Source of the DNA: Narthecium ossifragum
Lineage: Eukaryota > Streptophyta > Magnoliopsida > Dioscoreales > Nartheciaceae
Assembly (NCBI GenBank): GCA_963920575.1
Contig: OY986967.1
Coordinates: 24,693,648 to 24,757,647 of the forward strand
Direction of reading: 5' to 3'
Length of the DNA: 64,000 nucleotides
Below are positions 12,450-23,800 of this stretch, piece after piece. The notes under the pieces are model-generated. The model was given only the letters and a program-made list of their open reading frames with translations. It was not told where the DNA came from and made no database searches. Position 1 is the stretch's first letter. Every line of letters begins with the position of its first letter. The translations under genes and the position numbers were made by a program.

Positions 12450-13130
12450 GGCGACGTTGGTGATCTCCGGCACGACCTGGGGCCGTTCACCCTTGATGTA
12501 AAGGGATCCCCGATCGGACCAAGCCGTGAGGATCTCCTTGTAGTCCAGCTTAAGAGACAAGCCGTGCGGCACCCTGAGCCAGAGATCCATCCCTCCTGCT
12601 TTCTGGCTGCTCGCCTCCTCCTGCTCCGTCGACGTCGAGGAAGGGGAGCAGAACTCCCACCGTTCCCTCCCCCTCAGCGCCCTCCTCGCCATCTCCCCCT
12701 CCCAGTTGTTGTTGCTCATGGATGGCGACGACGGCGCTGGGTCTCGGGAGGAGGTCTCGGATCTGGCAACGGAGGAACCGAGGAGATCAAACAGGGTGGG
12801 GCTTCCTCCTCCTCCGCGGTCGCCTCCTTCAGGCTCTAGTAGCGAAGCCACGTGCGGATCCGGCCTGTCAAGGTGCTCCGGATGCAGTGGGAAGAGGTCG
12901 AGCTGCAGGCCTCCACCTCCACCGCCGTCGGAGGCTCTTCGACAGCAGCTATCGACGCGATAGCGGCACCGGAGCCTCCAGGAATCGCTTGCGGATGATC
13001 GGATGGCGGCTGGGCGAGCTGGTGCCGAAGGCTGAGGTACTTCAGCTTGCGCGTTCGGGTTCGCGGGAGGCGGGAGGGAATGATGCAGGGACGACGATGA
13101 AGAGAGCGTTGTTTTGAGGAGTTGGTGCAT
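12450..13130 (-). pseudogene. Captured fragment of a CCT-motif (CMF/ASML2-like) gene in the Pack-MULE
   Basis: A minus-strand frame opens at 13130 and is Ser/Pro/Gly-rich. It contains LWLRVPHGLSLKLDYKEILT followed by AWSDRGSLYIKGERPQVVPE. The pattern LKLxYxEIxxAWSDRGSLYxxGxxPQxVP is the conserved segment that precedes the CCT domain in CMF-type transcriptional regulators. The CCT domain itself (a basic block such as RYxxKRxxRxFxKxIRY) does not follow; after about 12450 the frame runs into unrelated sequence. It is thus a truncated capture without the DNA-binding or protein-binding module. Whether it is transcribed cannot be told. Confidence 0.7.
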
Positions 13131-14060
13131 TGAGGAGTGTTGTTTTGGAGATCAAGAGAAGGGTTGTGCTGCTGACGGAGAGCGTGGAGAAGCTGGAGAT
13201 GGAGGTTAACCGGTGCTCCGATGATCTCCGGCAGTCGTCGGCGGCGATCTTGCAGGCTATTACTAGCGGAAGATGGCGGGTGATGGTGGTGCCTAAGTTG
13301 GTCAACAATGTTGCAGAGGGTTAGAATTAGAATTAATTAATGCGCATAGTTCTCAGTTAATTTCATTGTTGACCAACGGCGTCATTAGGTCTTCTAACGG
13401 CAATCGAGGGCAAGGCCTGGATTGGCAAAAATTAAAAACTATAGGGATAAAATTGGCCAAATTAGAATTATATGGACCACATAAACATATGACTGAAACT
13501 ATAGGGACCAAAAAGGTAATTTAGCCAAGTTTTAAAAAGCCCTAAGACCTACGCCCCCTCTTCACTCCCCCCCTGGTGATCTACTGCAGTCACCCACCTC
13601 CGACTCATTCTCTCTCTCTTAGTTGCTTTCGTCGCCGCCGCCTCTGAAGCTCATCTCCGACTCCCCAAAAACTCCTCAATGACCTCTTTCTCTAATGAAA
13701 ACTTCACTGACTCCTATCTCTTTTCACACATTGCCAACCGGTAGATAGGTCGGCACTACCAGTGCCAGTAAGTCTCGAGCCGGTCGGAGGCCGGCACGGC
13801 GCGTGCCTCGGCATGACAACCCTTCATTTAGAGAAGTAAAATTTAAAAGTGGGTATGGAACATGTGACCAAATAATAGGGTTGGTGACTCTAGGTTTTTT
13901 AATATTCCAAAGAAAAATAAAAAAAAGTGCAAGTGGTGATATGCAAGGAATGTGATCTTTCACTTTTCACCACAATATCTATCATCCAAACACCAGAAAC
14001 TCAGCTCCCTAGACTCATTTGGAATAATGTACCTAGCTTAGACAATTGTGTTGTCATATG

Positions 14061-14142
14061 TGTGCGACCATGCCTGCACTGGAACTAGACCCCGAACTCC
14101 GAAGTTAAGCTTGCCTAGACATAAGTTAAGCGTGCCTGGACA
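14061..14142 (+). pseudogene. 5S rRNA-derived fragment
   Basis: The stretch GTGCGACCATGCCTGCACT, followed by CCCGAACTCCGAAGTTAAGC and a GTGCCTGGACA-like piece, parallels the 5' two thirds of plant 5S rRNA. The GTTAAGC...GCCT segment occurs twice in a row. It is truncated and diverged, so it is not a functional 5S gene. Origin from a 5S-headed SINE or from a stray 5S copy are both possible. Confidence 0.5.
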
Positions 14143-16026
14143 TCAAGCATATTCATACTTCATTGGGCTAACACATCATTAGATATCCAAAAGCTGAAAG
14201 TGAGAAGCCAGGCATTTGATACTTACAAAATTTTAATTCAAGAATAAGGCAATAAGGCCACCTTACTTCTCCTTAACTACATTTTTTTTAAGACTCAAAT
14301 ACAACTTAAGAGATGCCATTGTTTCATTCTTTTTCCATTGTGAATGCAGTTGCATCCCTGACATTCAAAAACACAACAAAGCTGATGCTCTCCTAAAACA
14401 GTAATAAAATCACTTTAGAACCCGGCATATCTTTGTCCAGACTTTCGCTGCATGTATCTATCATATTGCTAAATTAACAAAAGAGACCACCAGATACCAT
14501 GTTAAATAGAAAGATTGCAATAGCCATAATATACAAGCAAGTTCTCTATACCCATCTCAATGGGAAAAGTATCATGCTTGATTCACTAATGCAGCAGGAA
14601 AAATTTCCAGCTTTACAGGATATAGCTCATCAAGGTACTAGAAAGTACCGGTTATGTACACCATACCCCTGTTTTATTTTTCACAAAGCTGGAAAATGTG
14701 GCAATTAGAAGCAAATGTTGGCATTCCGCAGACCGACGTGATATAATAACCCAGACGATAAATATAAAGCTGAAGGGACCATTTGGCTTTATAGAGAATG
14801 CATCAAACGTAGTATCAGCAGAATTGGCTGGAGTACCATTGCACATTTCGTCCTTCTAACAGCTTGCATAATGTAATATTGGAGATGATCATTCCATAAC
14901 ATTCAGATGCATATTTCTGCCCTGGCTTCTCTTAGTACTGGTATTGCTCATTAGCAAGGATTATATCGTGTTATTGCTCTCATGCTTATCATCTGCTGCA
15001 CATCAATAAGACGGACTTCATAATAATGAGATAAGGTAATCATCCAACCACCAGAGAATGCCTGCATCAGAAGATCTGCATAACTTGTTCTGCAGACACA
15101 GCCAAATGACATCATTACTTCAAAACTCCCTTCCTGCATGTTCAACATATACTATCTTTACTAGGCTAAACTCCATGGAGCGAATCAATAGCGAAGTACA
15201 TAACTAAAATGCTTTATAGTATATACACAATGATTGTTATTAAAAAGCATGCTGCTATATTTTGAAATCGAAGACTTCACTTCACAGATGATGGCAGACT
15301 TGGTAGGATCTCCGTATAAAGAAAACCCTGCTGTTGACTGAGTTGTCTAATATCGTTTTCATCAAAGCAAGTGCCCGATATGTTCATGCCATACATTCAA
15401 TATCAAAGCATGTGCTCAAATCTATCTTTATCTTTCAGCATTCAGCATCTTTCATTTTCATCTCGAAACATGACATACTTTCAAAAGTCACAAGTTATTT
15501 AGCCTAACAAAATGAATATGTCATAGTGCACAATAGCAGCATGCTTCAACTTCAATAGCCAATGCACAAAAAACACAATCATGCAAAATTCATTGATAAA
15601 GAACAAAACCATATTTGATATCAATTGTAAGAGGCTTTCACCCGAAGATATTCTTTCGTTTGACGGGCCTTGAATCGCAATTTAGGTACTATTTATTCAG
15701 TCAAAGGAGAGCACTTGTGAAGCTGAATAAAGCTAAGTTGCCCAGAAAGGACTCTACCCTCCAGATGCTTTTGGTTGATTTTGGTAAATAGGTGAGGTAC
15801 ACATGACTGAAGGCTGAAGCCAAAGTTCAAATTGTCGAAGACTTTTTTAATCCACAGCAGAATCAGCTCTTAATATATCCAAACTTTACCTGAACAAATG
15901 TCTATAAGTTCTGCATTCACAAGGACAGATAATCCAACAAGTCTATCATATAATTTAAGGCTTGCAAAATGAAAAACGAAAAGAAAAAACTACTTGAAAT
16001 AGATAGGGTAAATTACAATTATGGGC
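14143..16026. other. Spacer with no recognised gene
   Basis: AT-rich sequence with scattered short frames on both strands (for example 14652-14846 and 14951-15148, minus). None has a recognisable domain or joins to a neighbour by splice phase. It may include the 3' UTR of the minus-strand terminal exons at 16493-16807. Confidence 0.3.
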
Positions 16027-16029
16027 ATT

Positions 16030-16283
16030 GTGGTTTGGGTCAAGTTTCATTTAATGCCCTATAGTTTCAAAACTTTCAAATAAGGCCCCGTCGTTTGGAT
16101 TTGGCCCTGTGGTTTGGATCAAGATTCACTTAAGGCCCTATGGTTTGGGTCAAATTTCATTTAAGGCCTTGTGGTTTGGGTCATGTGACTCATTTACCGT
16201 CAACCCACAAACAACGTCGGTCCTAAAGGCTTATTTGAAAGTTTTGAAACTATAGGGCCTTAAATGAAATTTGACCCAAATAG
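16030..16283. repeat. Foldback element with arms of about 50 bases
   Basis: The arm at about 16037-16087 (GGGTCAAGTTTCATTTAATG, then CCCTATAGTTTCAAAACTTT) is repeated inverted at about 16227-16279. Between them lie three further GTGGTTTGG-type copies of the same phrase. This is a small inverted-repeat transposon of the kind common in plant introns and spacers. Confidence 0.65.
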
Positions 16284-16492
16284 ATACCTAGACATGTTTT
16301 TTTTTTTTTTGAGGAATCTACAGATGTATGTTAAAGAGTATCAATTTCAAAGTTCAGACATGAGATCAGAAAAAGGTTTTATTAGAGTCATGAAGGCATT
16401 GAAAACACTGAAGATAGCTACAAAACTTAGACAATGATAACTTACGTTTATTTGAGACCTTAAATTCCACCAATGTTGTTTTCATCCAAACA

Positions 16493-16807
16493 CTAAAGAG
16501 AGCATGCATTAGTCTTCAGTTGATTATATGCGGTTTGTATTTTGTGCCTTTCTTCAACTGTCATTACAGCATCTCTAGAAGCCTGCAGTGAGCAAGTATG
16601 AAATCGACCAATAAATTTATAGTAATTACACTTTTTTAGTTGAGTAAGTTGCATATATGCATAAGATATTAAAGTCAGTAACTAAAGTGACAATGCCACC
16701 TGGCACGCAGATGACAAAAAAGTGGTATCAGGAATTTCAGAAAAGTCTTCTCCAGCTATATTACAAAGCTCAAACGAAACAGCATAAAAAACAAGAACTA
16801 GAGAGTA
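16493..16807 (-). CDS. Two terminal coding exons, tentatively of the TEX10-like gene
   Basis: The minus-strand exon 16700-16807 has an AG acceptor after a T-rich tract and a GT donor; it encodes 36 residues including LVLVFYAVSFELCNIAGEDF and FLSSACQ. It joins in phase to 16493-16582, which encodes ASRDAVMTVEERHKIQTAYN then QLKTNACSL and stops at TAG. The pair looks like a true gene end (helical, charged tail). It lies downstream of the TEX10 exons on the same strand. However, the donor at 20874 leaves two bases, and joining directly to 16807 gives a stop after two codons, so at least one exon between them is lost, unseen or skipped. A separate gene cannot be excluded. Confidence 0.45.
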
Positions 16808-17116
16808 CTGCAAATACAAGATGCATGTAGACAAATTAAGGTCAAACGAAACCTCCTTGATCATTCATTCATGGCTAATAGTTCTAATATAACAGGCAAG
16901 ATGAAATCTTCGGAATGGTCAATCAACTTTCATATGCTCGCAGCTTAAGACAAGAACATTACAGCAAGTTGTTTCCACCTTACCGAGAACAAAATTGAAA
17001 CACAATACTGTACCTTGCATATTCTTATGCTTCCTATATGACAATTAAAGCATGTGATGCTACTGCGGAAGTTTCAACAGAGACCAAAGTACTTCAAAAT
17101 GACCCTATAGGATATA

Positions 17117-19605
17117 TGTAAAATCCCGGAATTCTAAATATAGCTAGAGTTTCGGTTGGATTAGGAGTCCAACTAGGTTAGTAAACCACTTAATCGTAAC
17201 CCTAGTTGATTAGGTTAGCCTAAAGTACCTTTTTGAAACCTAATTGCAAGAGTTTGAATCGATTACGACTCTATACCGAGCCGGTAGCCCACCGGCTCGA
17301 AATCTGAGACCGGCTCTGGCTCCGAACTATTCGCCCTTGAGCCGATCGGCACAAGACGATGCCAGTCGGCATTGGATGTTGCTGGCCGGGAACTGGGTGG
17401 TTCCGATTGGCACATCCGATGGGATCTATAAAGGAGGGAAAAAAGAGAGGAAGAGGGAGAGGAAAGGGGGAGAGAGAAAGGGAAAAAAGAGAGAAGGGGA
17501 GGAGAAAAGGACGGAGGAAGGAGGTGACATCAGGTCAGTCGGCGGCGACGAAAGGCAGGAGAGTAGGTTTTAGGGTTTGATGATGGATGCTTTATAGTCA
17601 AGCACTTAAGCGGGTTACGGGTTTTAAAACCCGTATTCAAAGGTTTAAAAAGCCCTAGGGCCCACGCCCCTCTTCACTTTCAACCCCCCCCCCCCCCCTC
17701 TCTCACAATCTACTGCCGTCACCGGTCATCCACCTCCGACTCGTTCTCTCTCTCTCTCTCAGTCGCTTTCGCCACCACCGCCTTTGAAGCTCATCTCCGG
17801 CTCGCCAAAAACTTCTTGGTGATCTCCTTCTCCAATGAAAATTTCACCGGCTCCTATCTCTCTCATCACACCTTACCGACCGGCAAATAGGTCGGCACTG
17901 TCGGTGCTGGTAACAAGTCTCGAGCTGGCCAGAGGCTGACACGGTGTGCCGCCGACATGACAATCCTTGGCAGGTACACATGTAATAGATGTTACTCCAA
18001 CTTAAGTGTTCATCTTTTCTAGCTTTAGGGTTTCATATGTAGGTTTTCTGTGATTTCAGTCAAGCAGCCCTTCGATGGTTTTATAGCAGATTGTTCAAAG
18101 AGTGTATCACAATAAGGTTTTGTTCATGTAGCAGCTAGTTAAGTTAACCTATGAGGTCTATGTGTGTTGTGTTACAGTTTTCCTATCATATTCATGGCAG
18201 ATTTTCCGAGTTTTATAGTATAGCCCCAAAGGTTTCATAGCAGATTTCCACAGTTGGTTGCAGATTTTCAGATTTGTAGATAGGCAAGCTATGCTGATTT
18301 CTGCATCCTTAAAATTCAGTTCACAGCAGATTAGAATATGATACTAATGAGAATGTGTAGTCATGAGTTTTAATCCTAAGCGGATGCTGGAAACTGCAAT
18401 AGATAGATAAGCTTTACATCATGAAATTTAGAAAGTGGCAGCAATGGGAAGATATACCTATAAGCATGCCTCCTGTAGTTTTAAATTTGTCTATTAAGTA
18501 TTTATATCTCAGTTAATACTTCCAGTGAATGTGGTATAGTTTTGGATCTATAACTTTTAATGTCTATTTCTAAATCCATAGTTTTCATCGTGTGGATGCC
18601 TCAGCTAGTATGCAGTTAAATTATAGCAAGTTAGAATTCAAATTTCCATCCATTCCTTATTGTTGTTTTACTTATAATTAATGGCAAGTTGTGTGCATCC
18701 ATCTACAAATTTATGATATCAAGTTTTTGGTGCATAGCATATCATGTGAGTGTACCATTGTGCATGATCATCTCCTTGCATATGTATCAGCATGCTTAAG
18801 TAATTATTCAGAAGCATTGCATATGCATAGTGTGCATGTTTGTCAAGCAAAAGTTGCCACCAAGGTGATAAGAGATCTGAAATGTCCTTAGTTGTCGATG
18901 GTTGGGCAGCTAATGATGAGTACTTCTAAGGGTTCAATGTTTGGTCAAGACCAACTATGGGGTCCTGAGTCCGAAAGAACTGAGGCTCGACCTTATGCTA
19001 GCACGAGTAAGGATAGTTATCCCAAGTGCGTGTAAGGTGCTATCACCAGACACCGCTATAGTATTCGGCGGTAGAGCCAAAAAAATGCATTTCATTATAT
19101 CATGCATAGAAGTTCATGTCATGCAAGAGTTTTAAGCTTGTTTCATAAGCATGAAAAGTTCAGCTTTTAAGTTTAATGAAGTATTGACTATTCTCTTTCT
19201 CAAGTGACATGCCTTAGTTCAGCTATTAGGTTAGCGAAGGATATCAATCTATTATGTGTTGTTTCCTATTGGGCTTTATGCTCATGAGATAGTTGTCTTC
19301 TCTTTTTTAGATACTCAAGAACCTGCATAGGCACGGGAAAGGGTCAAGCAATGAGGAGTTTAGGACCATTAGACTATAGTTTCTTTCTTTCAGTTTTGAT
19401 AACTTTAGACATGACTGTTTGAGTTTGAGATCTCGGTTATCTTTTAGTAGCCTTATCCTATTCATGCATACTTGGTTTAGTTCTATTATTTTCAAAAATA
19501 GTTTCCTTTGCAGACTTTCCCTTATCTAAGCCTTGAATGTCAGTGTGTTACATCTCGTGTCATGATAGAAAATGAGGTTTTCCTCTTCAAGATCCGGATG
19601 TTACA
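17117..19605 (+). mobile_element. Solo LTR of a Gypsy-type retrotransposon, 2489 bases
   Basis: The element starts TGTAAAATCCCGG and ends CCGGATGTTACA, is bounded by TG and CA, and is flanked by the 5-base duplication ATATA (17112-17116 and 19606-19610). There is no second LTR, primer-binding site or gag-pol, so it is a solo LTR left by recombination between LTRs. A TATA-like TCTATAAAG is at 17425-17433, and a purine-rich block follows at 17440-17520. Its length fits the long LTRs of Tekay/Del-type chromoviruses, but no coding part is present to confirm the lineage. It sits in the region between the TEX10 exons and the putative terminal exons. Confidence 0.85.
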
Positions 19606-19738
19606 ATATATCCCCATGTTCTCAAGAAAAATTGAAAGAGACAAGAAATATCATGCACTATAAAGCAAAAGGGTACAGACAAAACCATCTACCAAATATG
19701 ATAACATAGCACTGCATCTAGCAGCTTAGGCTCTGTTT

Positions 19739-20784
19739 GGTGTGGGGTTAAGGGGGGTTATCCCCCCCTTAACCCCCCATTTATCCCCAAACAAGATTGG
19801 GGTTAGCTAATGGGGTTAGGCGGGGTAAATTTATCCTGGGTTAAGCAAACTCAGTTTTCAAAGCCTACACCATGACCCAAATTACTATACTATCCTCAAA
19901 TGATGTTGTTCTAATATGAGCATGTTTGGTTGCTGAGAAGTGAGCTGAAGTGGAGTGACTTTTTGGGGAGTGACTTCACTGGAGTGATTTTCTGGGGAGC
20001 GACTTTCTTGGATCTTCTAAGTTCTGGTGTTTGGTTGGTGTTTGAAGTAGAGATATGGTTAAATTATTAAATTAATGTGGACCAATCACGAGGTGATACG
20101 TGGCATGTGAGACCCATTTATATTAATATTTTATTACATTACGATATTATTAATATTAAAATAATACTATTTTGGATGATGTGGATCAATCACGATGTGA
20201 CACGTGACATGTGTGACCCACTTATATTAATATTTTATTACAGTATGAAATTATTAATATTAAAATAATACTATTTTAGATGACGTGTACCAATCACGAT
20301 GTGACACGTGGCACGTGAGACCCACTTATATTAATATTTTTATTACATTATGATATCATTAATATTAAAATAATACTATGTTGGATGACGTTGACCAATC
20401 ATGATGTGACACGTGACACGTGGGACCCACTTATGTTAATATTTTATTACATTATGATATTATTATTATTAAAATAATGCTATGTTGGATGACGTGGACC
20501 AATCACGATGTGACACGTGGCACATGGGACCTACTTATATTAATATTTTATTACAGCACGATATTATTAATATTATTTGCCACTTTTCGGTGTGCCATTA
20601 TATATAAGGGCGTTTTTGGTATTAGCTACAAATTCTACCCTTATCCCAAGCAATCATTACTACTTATCCCCAAACACCAAAATGGGAATAAATTTATCCC
20701 CACTCCTTAACCCCACTTTTCTAACCCCAAAATCCCTTAACCCCCCTTAACCCGGAATAAGCTATCCCCACACCAAACGGGGGC
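19739..20784. mobile_element. Harbinger/Tourist-type MITE, 1046 bases, TTA target site
   Basis: The ends are inverted repeats: GGCTCTGTTTGGTGTGGGG on the left and, on the minus strand, GCCCCCGTTTGGTGTGGGG on the right, flanked by TTA (19736-19738 and 20785-20787). Three-base TTA duplication and the GGxCTGTTTGG end fit PIF/Harbinger miniature elements. There is no transposase. The interior holds a 108-bp tandem array. Confidence 0.8.
20070..20580. repeat. Tandem array, about five copies of a 108-bp unit inside the MITE
   Basis: Each copy contains GTGGACCAATCACGATGTGA, then ACACGTGGCACGTG, then CCCACTTATATTAATATTTT. Copies start near 20075, 20182, 20290, 20398 and 20508. Each brings two CACGTG-like palindromes and an ATTAATAT palindrome. 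Confidence 0.75.
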
Positions 20785-20874
20785 TTAGAGTTATGAAGAT
20801 AACAGACTTAATATCATTCACGCTTTTATGAATTTAGAGATGTAACATACTAAGTGAAAGAAATATGATCTGAC

Positions 20875-23800
20875 CTTTCTAGATGAGTGGTGCATTTCAC
20901 CAACAGGAAAACATCCCATAACTTCGACAATTGCACAAGCATGACACTTTTGCTGTGAGGTCTATTAGGAAGTGATGTAAGAGAAATTCCACAGTTCTCA
21001 CTAGGCATATTTGTCTCATGAAATAATGTTGTAACTGCTAGATTAATACTCTGAAGTGTGCACATCATGCAATCAAATGACAATGCATCAACTACAGGAA
21101 CTCCACGAATCAACGAAATAGATTCTTGGAAAGAGTTCACTAATACTGGGATCAGTTCATCTAGTTTTGCAATGACCGAAGACTTTCCTGCACATTGAAA
21201 GGCATAAAGAAGATCAATTAAGATATATCAAGCTATAGATGCAAAGGAGCAACCTAAATAGAAAGATTGATATCAAGCTCTTACAGCAAATAGAATGTGG
21301 AAGATCAATCTTGAACCACATTATCAGGAAAACAGCATAAAGAAGCTTGAAACATAGTGGAAGCATGTTTTTTGCTTATCACCGAAGAAATTATAAAAAG
21401 CTTGAAGAACAGATCTGTAGTTTAGCCTGCCAAACTTAAAATCTTGTGAACACCAAAAATACACCCCCTCGTGTTTCTACTACTATCATCAATCTCTTAT
21501 CATCAAAAAGTTGTAGCTAACTATTTGACCCTAAAGGCATCTGCTCAACTTTCACACACTCATCCACAAATCAAAAGGACTAACTATTGCCAAATGTCAA
21601 CAAGCTCGAAAATTCATTATCTAGAAAATCTCGAGATGTCCCCTCTCATAACCTTGACTATAAGGATTGCTACTTAAGTTTACACAAAGCTCCCAGCTGA
21701 AAATTTTGGTTCTGATAACTAGCCAACCCAAAACCATGCCTTATTGTGACAACACATGTTTGGAGTGGGTTTTTGGTGAAACACACCCAAAGCAAACTAT
21801 TTAAAGTTTGAATCACCTACTTTCGTTTAGAAGTCACCAAAACAACCAGTTTTAGGATGGCAACACCTTTTTTTCATTTTACATGATTAACAGAAGTCAA
21901 TGTTTTACAACTGCTTAGCCGCTTCTACACTTTAGGTCAATTCAAAAAATTGAAACAAAGAAATAATGACACCCTGTTATTCTCAGCTACCAGCGCCGAC
22001 ACTGGCCAACTGAAGCCTCTTCCCAACACCAACAGTCTCCCTGTCAAGGCTATGACCCCATGACAAGGCCATGAGCCAAGGAGTTCAAAGGCTCCTTGCT
22101 CAAGGCCTACACCTTGGCTACGATCCGAGCTTGGACCATGGGACGGTAGCAGTAGCCAAGACCAGCGCCAACAACACAGTGTGCTAGCACTAGCAACTAA
22201 GAGCACAAGGACACCATCAGCAACAGGCCAGTGCGCATGTGATAGAACTTGAAAAGTGTCGTGGGTTAACAAGTCTAACCAAAATTACTATAATTTTCCA
22301 GTACTCTACTTTAACTACTAAGGAACTAATAGATAGCGAAGAGTCCGAGTCGAATCCACATGGACTTAGATGATTGAGATTGAACGCTTAGTTAGTCTCC
22401 TACCAATGAGTTGAGAAAAGATTACGGTTTGATATTAAACTAAATTTATACTAAAGGGTTTATGATTACGAGAGAAGAGACCACATGATTCTTAATCAAT
22501 AACTAAGGTTCTACCATGTCATTCTAAGCCAAGGGCACATTAATCATGATGAATAGCTTGTCTTAAAAGTTGACAGGTGAACGACTAATTCTCCCATTAA
22601 CTCGACAAGTTCTGGTTAGAATTCCTTGTCGGCACGATAAGTTATCTAAAAGTCAGTGACCGAATGATTAGTTACGTTCACTGCTAATGAATCCTCTGAT
22701 TAGGATGAATTCATCGCATATAATAGTAATGATATGGATTTAGGTGTAAGATCAAAATAGGTTTAGTATCTTGATGGTCAAATCTACAAAGATATGATAT
22801 ATGAAAGATTAGGGATAAAACGTAGTAGTTCTAGCACTACTATAGTGGTTATAGCACTATACAATCCCTAATCACGAAGAAGATTTCATCTGAGATACCA
22901 TGGTACAAGCATGATCCCCTTACTAGAGCTTTTTTGTCCTTTCTTTGAAGAGTCTTTGGAGGAGATCCATAGCGGAAGGAGTTCGTCGACTTTCACCTAT
23001 GGATCGAGCATAAAGATGAGTAGCTAATACCCTAGCCATGAGAATCTTATGATGTAACTAAGGTTTCTATTAGGGAGTTCTGAGATCTAGGGCTTGTATA
23101 CATTATTGATTGGCTTATATGGATTGATCTTTCATTCTTTTATATTCTGGTGTTGATTTCCTGTTGGATACATTATTGATTGGCTTAAAGGTCTAGGAAG
23201 ATACCCCAAAACTCCCTAAAAACTGACGATTTATAGCCTAGGAAAGCAACCACCCACGGATTAGATCTGGGTCGTTGATCTTCTTTTCTGACAGCAAAGG
23301 AGCGATCCTTCCAAGGAGGAAGATCGATCCTATTGTCTTCAATTGCTGGCAACGTCCCGCAAAGGATCGATCCTACTAGTTGATTAGGATCGATCTTTCA
23401 CTTGTTGTCTTGATATGTCCCGTGGAGGATTGATCCTTCCATGAAGGAAGATCGATCCCTTTATATTTGCTCTCTGTCGAGTTACTGGACGAGTAGGATC
23501 GATCCTTTCAAGAAGGAAGATCGATCCTTCATGTCAGAGTTGTCCGAATATGCTTCTTTTAGCTCCAAATTTGATCTAAATCATAATATGGTCTGTTATA
23601 CATGAAATGGGATAAAAATAGTCAGTAAAGCATTGCTCGGAGACCAACAAAGTCAAATTACAATGGTGTTTTATGCACTTTTCAAGTCTTATCACACTTA
23701 GAGGTGAGCAAAACCGAACCGAACTTTTAGAACCGAACCGAACAATTCGGTTTGGTTTTTCGGTATATTCGTTTCGGTTTTTTTTTTGTCAAAAATTCGG

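Larger units (their letters stand above)
11742..13527. mobile_element. Pack-MULE, 1786 bases, with an 8-base target duplication
   Basis: The element sits between two copies of AGTTTTAA (11734-11741 and 13528-13535). Its ends are imperfect terminal inverted repeats of about 30 bases: the left begins GGTTTAAATATCTTTTTGGT and the right, read inward on the minus strand after two bases, GGCTAAATTACCTTTTTGGT. An 8-9-base duplication with such ends fits Mutator-like elements. The centre is very GC-rich (about 11980-13330), unlike either flank, carries host-gene fragments and has no transposase, so it is a non-autonomous gene-carrying element. The empty site is visible in the homologous LTR at about 17645. 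Confidence 0.8.
11627..13822 (+). repeat. Fragment of a Gypsy-type LTR, split by a Pack-MULE
   Basis: The flanks 11627-11741 and 13528-13822 together match, in order and orientation, the middle of the solo LTR at about 17537-17957 (for example the tract around GGATGTTTTATAGT, then AAAAGCCCTA, then CTCATCTCCGACTCCCC). The match breaks exactly at the Pack-MULE. Neither LTR end is present, so this is an internal piece. Divergence from the solo LTR is moderate. Confidence 0.7.

Noticed and set aside
12026..13117. Several long plus-strand frames in the GC-rich block
   Set aside because: They are shadows of the CMF fragment on the other strand and high GC content; only the 11980-12130 piece looked protein-like.
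19739..20784. Solo LTR interpretation of the TTA-flanked element
   Set aside because: Ends are inverted repeats with a 3-base TTA site, not TG/CA with a 5-base duplication.
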